A stretch of 64,000 nucleotides of DNA, taken from NCBI GenBank assembly GCA_965199915.1, contig OZ241348.1, positions 1 through 64,000 on the forward strand. The letters run 5' to 3'. The DNA is from VXYL01 sp965199915. Lineage in GTDB: Bacteria > Pseudomonadota > Gammaproteobacteria > Pseudomonadales > Azotimanducaceae. Under the pieces are notes generated by a model. The model did not search any database, had not been told where the DNA came from, and was given only the letters and a program-made list of their open reading frames with translations. Numbering within the stretch: the stretch's first letter is position 1; each line of letters begins with the position of its first letter. Below, one piece after another: positions 55,042 through 64,000 of the stretch. Both the position numbers and the translations under genes were made by a program.

Positions 55042-56460
55042 ATGGAGTTCGCATTGAACATGGCCCTTCGCCGTTTGGATGCAAGGGAAGACACTCGCCT
55101 TGAACGCCTTGCGGCCGATGTGGCCGATGTGGAGAGCGCCTTGCGGGACTACGATCGCCGCCACGATCGCCCGCCCGTCTTCGTGGGCCGCGCCAGCGAA
55201 CGCGCCTTCCTGCACGACACCGTGGCCGCAGCGCAATCGGGCGCCGAAGGCATCACCGCCGTAGTGCAGGGCGTGCCGGGCGTTGGCAAGTCCGCATTGT
55301 CTCGCCAATTCCAAAAGGAAATCGGAGCAACAATGGTCGACGGCAAGCTGGTCGCGGTGGTCGCCAAAGACTGCGACTTCTTCAACAGGCCGCCCGTCAG
55401 CATGGTCAAGGAACTTGCCGCCGACCTTGCAGAGCAGGCGATGAGCTGTATCGACCCCTTGTTGCCGTTCGACATGTTGCCATGGCTCGCCACGAAGCAG
55501 AAACTGGGCGTGTCGCTTTATGCCGCGCTATGCACGTTCGCCGCGAAGATGAACTTGGACTCCTCGCTGTCGCTCGGCGCCGCGCTGGACACGTTTGCCG
55601 AGAACGTGTGGCCGGCCGGGGTCACCCTGATTCTGGCGGTTGACGAAATGCAGAACATGGAAGACACGCCGCAAGTGCGACGGAATCTTCAAGCGATCCA
55701 CGGCAAGCGCTTTGACACCAACATCGCCATCGTCGGCTTCGGCTTGCAGAACACGGCTGCGAGACTCCGCGGCTTGGGGTTGTCCCGGCTCGGCGCGGAC
55801 CAAGTGCGCGCTCTGGGGTGCATGGACGGAACGGACGCCGCCCGGCTGGTCGATGAGACTTTCGACCACTTGGGCCTCGCGTCCGAACACGATCGATGGC
55901 GGTACTACGCCGGACGGCTTGGCTTCGGATTCGAGGACTGGACCTGCTGGCGCAACGCCGCGAAGGCCGTCATCCTGGAAGAATCGGCGAACTTTCCCCA
56001 CCACCTCGTGGGCGGTGTCAGGGCGGTTTGCAGGATCGTCCTCGCCGGCGAGCTTCGCCATCCCGGACGACGGGAATTGAGCATGCTGCGCGAGCGCTGC
56101 CGGAACAGCAAGCGCGAATACTGCGCGGCAAGACTGGCGCCCGTCGCCAACCACACCTTGGCTTTGGCGGCGGCCTTGCGCAACACCAACGACGCCGGCG
56201 AGGTGGACACGGCCGTAGTGCTGGGCGCTTTGGAGGAGTGTGGCAACGACGGCCGCGACACGGACGCCGAAACCGCCACCACCGTGCTCGACAACCTGTT
56301 CGACACCGGCCTGCTGCAAAGGCGGGGCGCGACGATGGCCGCCGTGGAGGTGCCTTCATTGGCCGGCTACTTGGCGGACGAACTGGATCGTTCGCTGTTG
56401 GCGGGCGGAGTTGGGGCCCGGACGTTGGCAGCAGCCTTGCAGATCAAATTGCCCAAGTAA
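55042..56460 (+). CDS. Solitary P-loop ATPase (AAA/ORC-like)
   Basis: A 472-residue protein from ATG 55042, with GGGAG seven bases upstream. After a charged N-terminus come FVGRASERAFLHDTVAAA, Walker A VVQGVPGVGKSALSRQF (about residues 75-90) and Walker B VTLILAVDEMQNMEDTPQV (about 195-212), then a helical C-terminal part (GCMDGTDAARLVDETFDHLG) with a winged-helix-like end. This is the layout of AAA_16 or ORC/TniB-like NTPases, which often sense or load on DNA. No target gene or transposase adjoins it. A TATACT -10 candidate is at 55007-55012. Function is unknown; a mobile or defence origin is possible given the scar upstream. Confidence 0.75.
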   Translation: MEFALNMALRRLDAREDTRLERLAADVADVESALRDYDRRHDRPPVFVGRASERAFLHDTVAAAQSGAEGITAVVQGVPGVGKSALSRQFQKEIGATMVDGKLVAVVAKDCDFFNRPPVSMVKELAADLAEQAMSCIDPLLPFDMLPWLATKQKLGVSLYAALCTFAAKMNLDSSLSLGAALDTFAENVWPAGVTLILAVDEMQNMEDTPQVRRNLQAIHGKRFDTNIAIVGFGLQNTAARLRGLGLSRLGADQVRALGCMDGTDAARLVDETFDHLGLASEHDRWRYYAGRLGFGFEDWTCWRNAAKAVILEESANFPHHLVGGVRAVCRIVLAGELRHPGRRELSMLRERCRNSKREYCAARLAPVANHTLALAAALRNTNDAGEVDTAVVLGALEECGNDGRDTDAETATTVLDNLFDTGLLQRRGATMAAVEVPSLAGYLADELDRSLLAGGVGARTLAAALQIKLPK

Positions 56461-56513
56461 CCGCCCCGCAGGGACTTGCATTGGGCGAAGACAACCTCCT
56501 CTTTCTCGCGGGG

Positions 56514-59500
56514 TTGCGAGGACCTGCGCGAGGCGTGGGTTTGGCGACGCTTCTTCTGGCGTTTGCCGCGGAAGCGCAAGGCGCCGCCAGCAACGAAGCT
56601 CGGGAGGGCGCAATCGAGGAGGAGATCGTCGTCACCGGCACCTACATCAAGAGCGCGCCCGAGGATTCCCCGCTGCCAACGACGACGCTGCGAAGGGACA
56701 ATCTGATCTTGGAGGGGTTGCCGACGACCATCGACCTCATCAAGAGCATGTCGTTTTCGCAAGGCGCGGATGGCGAGACGGACCAGTTTCAAGCGGGCGC
56801 CGGCGCCGATCGGGCCACCGTCAACATTCGCGGGCTTGGCCCGAGCCGCTCCCTGGTGCTTCTCAACGGTCGCCGCACGACCTGGTCGCCCCACGCCATC
56901 GACGCCCAAGCGCAACTGCTGGTGGACGTGAACATGGTGCCAACCGTGACGTTGCAGCGTGTTGAAGTGCTGCGCGACGGCGCCGCCGCCACCTACGGGT
57001 CGGACGCCATCGCCGGCGTGGTGAACTTCATCACCCGCGGCGACTTCGCAGGCTTCGAGATCACCGCGAACCACAAGACGCTCGACGGCTCGGACGGCGA
57101 CACCGAAGTCGGCGCCATCTGGGGCGGTTCCCCTTTCGGCGGCGGCGTTGACGTGATGGCCTCCGCGAGCTACACCAAACGCAGCGAGCTCGCCATCGCG
57201 GACCGCGACTGGTCGTTGCGCGGCTATGCGGACAGCCCGGCCGGGGGTTGGTCCACGGTGGGTCGGCCCGCGGTGTTCGTGCCCTTGGATCGCTGGAACG
57301 CCTCGCCCGTCGGGGGCTTCGCGGGGCTGCTGCTCGCCGGCGTCGTGGACCCGAATTGCGAGGACTTGGGCGGCGCGAACACGAACACGCTGTCGGAGAA
57401 CCCCATCGGCGGTTTCTGTCTCTTCCAATACACCGCGTTCGACAATCTGGTCGAAGACGCCGAACGCTGGCAGTGGTTCACCGAAGCAACCATCAAGTTG
57501 AACCAAACCACCTCGCTCAAATTGGAATGGTTGTTGACGGAGAGCGAAGTGCCGCATTGGCGCACTTCACCCTCCTATCCGCCGAACCGGCTCGTGGACG
57601 AGGGGCGCACCATTCGCGCCAACAATCCGGGCCTTGTGGACATGGCGTCGAAGTATCCGGACATTTACGGCGGCTACGCTTTCTGCGCCGCCGACCATTG
57701 TCGCTGGGACGGCGACGGCGGCCGGCAGGACGCGGCCGGCGTTCCGGCGCCTTGGCAGGACGTCGGCTGGTACTACGGTCGCGCCTACGGCCAAGACGGC
57801 CCGCGTCGCGGTCACTTCCGCCGCTCGGAGCTCGCGCGCTTCGCGGCAGGGCTCGACGGGGCGTGGGACAGCCGCAGCTGGCAGATCTCGATGACCTATT
57901 CGCAGTCGCAACGGGCGAGCGCGGGCGGCGACACCATGGTCTATCGAGACGCCAGAGCGCGCCAGGGCCTCGGCGGCTTCGAATGCGAGAGACAAGTGCC
58001 CAACGAATACGACGCCGATGGCGAATTGTCGTTCTCCTTGGCGACGGTGCGGCGGTGGGCGGGCCAAGGGCCGTGCCGCTACTGGATTCCATTCTCCAAC
58101 GCGATGCCGGGCTCGCACCCGTTTGTGCGAGCGGGAGAAGCCTCGAATCCGGACTTCAACAGCGCCTTGAGCAATCAGGAACTGCGCGACTACATGATCA
58201 CGTCGGGCGTCACCGAGGGCGAGACATCTCTCTTAGTGCTCGAAGCGGTTGTCACCGGCAAGATGGACTTTCCGCGCGCCCTTGCCGGCGGCATCGACTA
58301 CGCGGCCGGCGCGCAATTGCGCGGCGAAACCTACAGGAGCGGAGTGGCCGCCACGTCCTTCTTCCACGGCGAGACCTACCCGTGCGCCGCCGGGCCGGAA
58401 ATCAAGGATTGCGACGCCGGGCGCACTGGCCTGTTCGGCTTCCTGCCGCCGAATTTCCCCATTGACGAGGAGCGGAACATCTGGAGCGCGTTCGTCGAGT
58501 TCAACGTGCCGATCACCGACCGGCTGGAAGGCCGGCTGTCGCTGCGCCACGAGAACTACCGTAGCAAGACGGGCGCCACGACCGACCCCAAGGTGGCGTT
58601 GAAGTGGCAGATCACGCCCAACGTCGGCGCGCGTGTTTCAGTGGGTTCCACGTTCCGCGGCCCGACGCTGAATCAAACCGTGGCCAGCAATTCGTCAAAC
58701 TCGCTCCAATTCGTTGATTCGACGGGCGCGTTCAAGCGCATCGACACGCGCGGAAACCCCAACCTCGCACCCGAAGAGGCCACCACGGTCAACGCCGGCT
58801 TGCTCGTGGACCGCGATGGCTTTCTGACAGCCACGGACAATGTGTTCGCGACCATGGACTACTGGTCCTACCACTTCAAGAAACCGCTGGTGACCGAGCC
58901 GTTCGCCAACGTGCTCCACCTCGCCTGCCCTGGGAAGGCCACGGATTCCTGCGATCCGAACAGTCCGTATTTTGATCGCTTGGTCTTCGGCGGCAACGCC
59001 GATGCCGCGGACGTCGAGATCATCAACATCAACATCGTCAACGGACCGGACATCAAGACCGACGGAGTGGACTTCACCGTCCGCTACAGCCTCGACGCCG
59101 GCCCTGGGCGCCTGTCGTTGCGCTTGATGGGTACGCGCATCACCTCCTACGCCATCGACGCCTGGGAGTTCGGCGACGAGTACGACGCCCTGGGGCGTCT
59201 AAACTACCGCACGCCGCTGGCGAGAACGCTGGCGGAATGGAAGGGGCGCCTTGCGGCGAACTACGAGTGGAACCGATTGAACGCCCGCTGGGTGGTCAAC
59301 GCCATCGACTCCTACGACTACTTCATGCAGGGCTTCGACGTGGAGGGCGTGGTGGACTCGCACATAACCCACGACATGCATTTGGCCTACAGGTTCATGG
59401 ACGGCCGCCGCAACGCGGTGTTGTCCGTCATCAACATCCAAGACGCAGATCCGCCGTTCATGGCGCGGGAGATGAATTACGACGCCTTCACGCACAATCC

Positions 59501-59549
59501 GTTCGGGCGCATGTTGAAGCTGGGCGTCACCGCTTCGTTCGGCAATTGA
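56514..59549 (+). CDS. TonB-dependent outer membrane receptor
   Basis: A receptor of about 1011 residues. No ATG fits the start. TTG 56514 gives a signal peptide (MRGPARGVGLATLLLAFAAE) and is preferred; GTG 56535 is an alternative. Then come a TonB-box-like EEEIVVTGTYIKSAPEDSPL, plug motifs (ATVNIRGLGPSRSLVLLNGR, LQRVEVLRDGAAATYGSDAI, AGVVNFITRG) and a barrel ending in FGRMLKLGVTASFGN. This is the oar/IroN-like class with RVEVLRDGAAATYGSDAIAGV. It begins 53 bp after the ATPase stop with no promoter seen, so its 5' end may have been disturbed. Confidence 0.9.
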   Translation: MRGPARGVGLATLLLAFAAEAQGAASNEAREGAIEEEIVVTGTYIKSAPEDSPLPTTTLRRDNLILEGLPTTIDLIKSMSFSQGADGETDQFQAGAGADRATVNIRGLGPSRSLVLLNGRRTTWSPHAIDAQAQLLVDVNMVPTVTLQRVEVLRDGAAATYGSDAIAGVVNFITRGDFAGFEITANHKTLDGSDGDTEVGAIWGGSPFGGGVDVMASASYTKRSELAIADRDWSLRGYADSPAGGWSTVGRPAVFVPLDRWNASPVGGFAGLLLAGVVDPNCEDLGGANTNTLSENPIGGFCLFQYTAFDNLVEDAERWQWFTEATIKLNQTTSLKLEWLLTESEVPHWRTSPSYPPNRLVDEGRTIRANNPGLVDMASKYPDIYGGYAFCAADHCRWDGDGGRQDAAGVPAPWQDVGWYYGRAYGQDGPRRGHFRRSELARFAAGLDGAWDSRSWQISMTYSQSQRASAGGDTMVYRDARARQGLGGFECERQVPNEYDADGELSFSLATVRRWAGQGPCRYWIPFSNAMPGSHPFVRAGEASNPDFNSALSNQELRDYMITSGVTEGETSLLVLEAVVTGKMDFPRALAGGIDYAAGAQLRGETYRSGVAATSFFHGETYPCAAGPEIKDCDAGRTGLFGFLPPNFPIDEERNIWSAFVEFNVPITDRLEGRLSLRHENYRSKTGATTDPKVALKWQITPNVGARVSVGSTFRGPTLNQTVASNSSNSLQFVDSTGAFKRIDTRGNPNLAPEEATTVNAGLLVDRDGFLTATDNVFATMDYWSYHFKKPLVTEPFANVLHLACPGKATDSCDPNSPYFDRLVFGGNADAADVEIININIVNGPDIKTDGVDFTVRYSLDAGPGRLSLRLMGTRITSYAIDAWEFGDEYDALGRLNYRTPLARTLAEWKGRLAANYEWNRLNARWVVNAIDSYDYFMQGFDVEGVVDSHITHDMHLAYRFMDGRRNAVLSVINIQDADPPFMAREMNYDAFTHNPFGRMLKLGVTASFGN

Positions 59550-59558
59550 GGTGCGCCC

Positions 59559-59882
59559 GTGGGCACCGCGCCCTGCCAGGCAGACGATCGCCGCCTCCAG
59601 CGGGCCCTGTGGCGCAGCCGCCGCGGCATGTTGGAGCTGGACTTGGTGCTGGCGCGTTTCGCGCGGCAACACTACTTGCGCCTCGCCGAGGCCGATCAAC
59701 GCGCCTACTTGGAGCTGTTGCGTTTGGACGACTGGATCATCTGGGACTGGCTGTTGCGCGCTTGGGCGTCGGCGTCGCCCCGCGGTGATCACGGCACCGC
59801 GGGCCGCAACGCGCCGGCGCGTCTGGCGAGAATCGTCGGCCTGGTCGCGGCGGCAACCGGAGGAGAGGAAGAACATGGCTGA
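59559..59882 (+). CDS. sdhE: FAD assembly factor SdhE
   Basis: A small helical protein that helps attach FAD to succinate dehydrogenase. From GTG 59559 it has 107 residues; the core RRGMLELDLVLARFARQHYL and LLRLDDWIIWDWLLRAW carries the RGxxE signature. The C-terminal 30 residues are an extra tail. It overlaps the ygfX-like gene by 8 bp, as in gammaproteobacteria where these genes are paired. The sdh operon is not in view. Confidence 0.85.
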   Translation: MGTAPCQADDRRLQRALWRSRRGMLELDLVLARFARQHYLRLAEADQRAYLELLRLDDWIIWDWLLRAWASASPRGDHGTAGRNAPARLARIVGLVAAATGGEEEHG

Positions 59883-60273
59883 CCCCGCGCGCGCCGACGC
59901 GGAGCTGGTTTGGCGGCCGGGTTGGGATTGGTTTGGTGCCGTGTGCGCCATCCACGTTCTGGCCACCGTGCCTTGGCTTGCGCATCTTGGCCCTTGGCCG
60001 TTGTTGCCGGCCGCGGCGTCCCTGCTCTACCACGGCTGGGTGTTGCGGCGCGGCGAAGCGTGGCGCTTCTTGTTGACGGAGGAGAAGGTGGTGCTGTTCG
60101 AGCCGAAGCGGCCCGGCCGCCCGGCGCGGACGCCCAAGCTGCGCGGCCCCGCTTGGATGACCGAGCGCTGGGTGGTGATCCGCACCAGCCGCCGGGTGCT
60201 GGTGCTGCGCGCCGGCCGCTTCGATCCCGCGCTGTTCGCCCGCCTGCGCCGGGCGCTGTTGGCCGCCGCGTAG
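59875..60273 (+). CDS. YgfX-like membrane protein
   Basis: A 132-residue protein from ATG 59875, with GAGAGGAA just upstream. Two closely spaced membrane segments (FGAVCAIHVLATVPWLAHLG; PLLPAAASLLYHGWVL) are followed by a beta-rich soluble part (FLLTEEKVVLFEPKRPGRPA). Size, topology and position after sdhE match YgfX (once named CptA, proposed as a toxin acting on the cytoskeleton). Sequence similarity is weak, so the call leans on context. Confidence 0.65.
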   Translation: MADPARADAELVWRPGWDWFGAVCAIHVLATVPWLAHLGPWPLLPAAASLLYHGWVLRRGEAWRFLLTEEKVVLFEPKRPGRPARTPKLRGPAWMTERWVVIRTSRRVLVLRAGRFDPALFARLRRALLAAA

Positions 60274-60320
60274 GCGGCGCGGTCGCAAGATCGCGCCACG
60301 CGAAGCGGCAGTGGCGATCG

Positions 60321-61889
60321 TCACGGGGCCGCGTTCAACGTCACGACGAACGCGGCGCCGTCTTTCGCATCGGCGAGGGCGATGCTGCCGCCGGCGTTTT
60401 GCGCCAACGCTTGGCAGATGGCCAGGCCGAGGCCGGTGCCGCCGCGGTCGGCGCGCGTCGTGTAGAACGGATCGAACACCCGCGCCGCGTCTTCGGGGGC
60501 GATGCCGGGGCCGTCGTCTTCCACCCAAAGCTCCACCTTGCCGCTCCGCCGCTTGACGTGGACGTCCACTCGTCGCGCGCCATGCTCCAACGCGTTTTGC
60601 GCCAGGTGCTCCAAAATGGCGCGCAGCGAAGCCGGCGGCGCGCGCACCTTCGCTTCGCCTTCGGCGACCCGCACCTTCGGAAGCGTCGACTCCCGCGCCA
60701 CGGCGAGCACGTCGGCGACCTCTTCGCTGGCGGCGGTCAGATCCGCTTGGGCGAGGGCGAGCAGGCGTTGCGCCAGCCGGTCGAGGCGGGCGACATCCGC
60801 CGCAAGGTTGGCGACGAAATGACGCGCCTCCTGCGCGGTCATGGCGGGCAGATGGTCGCTCAAGAGCTCCACCGCTCCGCGCGCCGCGGCGATGGGCGTC
60901 TTGAACTCGTGGTTCATTTGGCGCGCGAAATCGCGCAGGTAGCTGGTGCGCTGCTGCAAGTGCAGCACCATCGTTTCGATGCTGTCGGCCAAGTCGGCCA
61001 GCTCGCGCACGCGGTAGTGTCGGCCGCGTTCGAAATGCTCGGTTTCCCCACGCGAGACGCGCCCGGCGCCGCGCCGCAGGCGTTGAATGGGCAGCACCAG
61101 CGTGCGCGCCGTGACGATGGCCACGCCCACTGCGACCGCGAGGAACAAGCCCGCGCCCTGCAGCAGCAGATAGCGTTTGTTCACCAAGGTGTCTACTATC
61201 GTCGACGGTCTCCGCGCCACCGTCACGGCGCCAACCACCTGTCCGGCGAGCACCACCGGGAAAGCCAGATGCACCTCGATGGCGCCGCCGCGCACGATGG
61301 GCTGCGTGTCGAAACGCGGCGCCGCGGCCGCGCGCCGCAACGCCCCGGCCGCGACACCGTCGAGGGCTCGCCGCACCTCGTCCACATGCGCCAAGGAGAG
61401 CGCCATGTCGTCCTCGGTGGAAGCCACCACCACGCCGCTCGCGTCGAGCAGACGAATGGCGGCGGCGCTGGCGCGGCGCGCGTCTTCGACCATGCCCGCC
61501 AAACCCGCGCCCACCGCGCGCGCCAGCGCAGACGCCGGCTTGCCCGACGCGGCGCCGGGAAACGCTGGCGCGATGGTCGTCAGGCTCAAGTCCAATGGCG
61601 ACGCGCCCGGCCGGCTCTCCGGCGCTGCGCCGGCGGCCCCCGGCGCCAACTCGGTCCACCAGGCCCGGTAGCCGCTTGCCAGCAGCGTGGCGATTGCGGC
61701 GAGTTCGTCCTGCGTTTGCCGCAGCAGCGTGTCCTCGTGCAAGCGCAAGACATAGACGCCGAGCAGGGGCATCACCAACACGGAGAGGCTGACGAGGATG
61801 AGCACCGTGCGCAGGCGAAAGCGCAAACGGGGACGGGTGGGCGCGCGGTTCCCGGCCGCGGCGGCGTCTTGTGGCGGCGCGTCGGTCAT
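60321..61889 (-). CDS. Sensor histidine kinase
   Basis: A 522-residue membrane kinase from ATG 61889. Two membrane segments (VLILVSLSVLVMPLLGVYVL and LLLQGAGLFLAVAVGVAIVT) enclose a periplasmic domain of about 200 residues. A HAMP-like stretch, then the H-box (YLRDFARQMNHEFKTPIAAA), N-box (LEHLAQNALEHGARRV) and G-boxes (VEDDGPGIAPEDAARVF, GGTGLGLAICQAL) follow. No response regulator adjoins it, so its partner is elsewhere or beyond the window. Signal unknown. Confidence 0.92.
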   Translation of the reverse strand: MTDAPPQDAAAAGNRAPTRPRLRFRLRTVLILVSLSVLVMPLLGVYVLRLHEDTLLRQTQDELAAIATLLASGYRAWWTELAPGAAGAAPESRPGASPLDLSLTTIAPAFPGAASGKPASALARAVGAGLAGMVEDARRASAAAIRLLDASGVVVASTEDDMALSLAHVDEVRRALDGVAAGALRRAAAAPRFDTQPIVRGGAIEVHLAFPVVLAGQVVGAVTVARRPSTIVDTLVNKRYLLLQGAGLFLAVAVGVAIVTARTLVLPIQRLRRGAGRVSRGETEHFERGRHYRVRELADLADSIETMVLHLQQRTSYLRDFARQMNHEFKTPIAAARGAVELLSDHLPAMTAQEARHFVANLAADVARLDRLAQRLLALAQADLTAASEEVADVLAVARESTLPKVRVAEGEAKVRAPPASLRAILEHLAQNALEHGARRVDVHVKRRSGKVELWVEDDGPGIAPEDAARVFDPFYTTRADRGGTGLGLAICQALAQNAGGSIALADAKDGAAFVVTLNAAP

Positions 61890-61995
61890 CGTGGGCGCCG
61901 GCGTCGGAACCCGCGCCAGCCAAGCGGCGCGCCGGCCGGCGGCCGGAAGAACCCCCGAGGGGGTCGGCAACGGGACGGAAGCCGGAGCGGCGGGC

Positions 61996-63497
<1,502 letters not shown>

Positions 63498-63501
<4 letters not shown>

Positions 63502-63938
63502 GGGGCGAGCGCTAGCTGCGCCGCGAGGTCGCACTCGTCCGCCCGCGCCACCGGCCGCCCGTTCACTTGCATGGACGGGCCTTGGGCGCACAGGCCAAGG
63601 CAATAGACGGCGGAGAGCGCGACATCCTCGTTGGCCTCGCCCAAGCGCAGGCCGAGCGCGGACTGCACCCGTTCGGCGAGCGCCCGCGCGCCGACCGCCT
63701 GGCACGCTTCGGCCTGACAGACGCGCACTTCAAGGGGCGGGGCGGGCGCCGTCTTGAGATCGTGGTAGAAGGACACGATGCCGCGCACTTCGGCGCGGCT
63801 CAGGTTGAAGACATCGGCCACCACATGCTCCTGCGCGCGGCTCACATGGCCCTGCTCGAGGACGAATTCGCGCAACGCGCGCAACACGCCGCCCACCCGT
63901 TCCTTGTTGCGAAGCGCGATGGCGTGGGCGTCCGTCAT
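63498..63938 (-). CDS. fdsG: 2Fe-2S diaphorase subunit (FdsG/NuoE type)
   Basis: A 146-residue thioredoxin-like ferredoxin subunit from ATG 63938 that passes electrons between NADH and the partner flavoprotein. Cluster ligands are in VRVCQAEACQAVG and VYCLGLCAQGPSM. The N-terminal helical part is NuoE-like (VVADVFNLSRAEVRGIVSFY). It is coupled to the fdsB-like gene. The pair makes a soluble NAD module as in NAD-dependent formate dehydrogenase. Confidence 0.85.
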
Positions 63939-63959
63939 GGGCGCTATGTTTCTGTCCGT

Positions 63960-64000
63960 TCAGGGCGTGTGTTCTTTGAGGAACGCCACCACCGTCTCCA
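63960..64000 (-). CDS. C-terminal end of an unidentified protein
   Basis: The last twelve codons before a TGA at 63962-63960 read ETVVAFLKEHTP, in frame to the window edge. The pattern recalls the ends of alpha/beta hydrolases, but it is too short to call. It would be upstream of fdsG on the same strand, 21 bp away. Confidence 0.35.
   Translation of the reverse strand, partial: ETVVAFLKEHTP

Overview
The window looks like a chromosome segment of a high-GC Gram-negative bacterium, most probably a gammaproteobacterium or close relative. The reasons are the division/cell-wall (dcw) cluster from mraZ to ftsZ with lpxC beyond it, a homodimeric-type pyruvate dehydrogenase E1 (aceE-aceF), sucA-sucB, an sdhE/ygfX-like pair, two TonB-dependent receptors, and a MurE of the diaminopimelate type. 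Genus cannot be told from the sequence alone.

Layout, left to right. 0-6 kb: start of a nucleotide-sugar dehydrogenase, a TonB receptor, citrate synthase, and a membrane-anchored coiled-coil protein built from 54-bp repeats. 6.2-8.3 kb: an intact insertion sequence whose transposase carries a DruA-like (DUF4338) domain fused to an ISAs1-type DDE domain. 8.4-12 kb: small exported or lipoprotein genes and a nucleotidyltransferase gene overlapping a small upstream gene. 12.1-13.3 kb: a second ISAs1-family element, inserted in a REP-like repeat. 13.4-21.1 kb: a partial Tad/Flp pilus locus (TadG-, TadF- and TadE-like genes, a divergent TPR lipoprotein with three SPOR repeats, and a CpaE/TadZ-like ATPase). 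21.2-27.6 kb: a small lipoprotein, an SMP-30 hydrolase, aceF-aceE and lpxC.

27.6-33.2 kb is a mobile island wedged between lpxC and ftsZ. It is bounded by about 190-bp direct repeats made of the ftsZ 3' end and its downstream sequence. It holds an ISNCY-type element with a 19-bp target duplication, an ISKra4-family element with a frame break, fragments of two other transposases, two small membrane protein genes and a broken XRE regulator. 33.2-46.7 kb is the dcw operon on the minus strand (mraZ, rsmH, ftsL, ftsI, murE, mraY, murD, ftsW, murC, ftsQ, ftsA, ftsZ). Most junctions are 4- to 11-bp start/stop overlaps. murF, murG, murB and ddl, common members of such clusters, are absent.

46.7-64 kb: a regulatory region with a good sigma70-type promoter facing mraZ, an apbE-like lipoprotein gene, a GT2 glycosyltransferase, sucA-sucB, leucyl aminopeptidase, a solitary P-loop ATPase, a second TonB receptor, sdhE and a ygfX-like gene, a sensor histidine kinase without an adjacent regulator, and a diaphorase pair like fdsG-fdsB without its catalytic partner in view. 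The most unusual points are the DruA-transposase element, the island with a duplicated FtsZ C-terminal peptide fused to a transposase fragment, and the SPOR-bearing TadD-like protein in a Tad locus that lacks its secretion motor.
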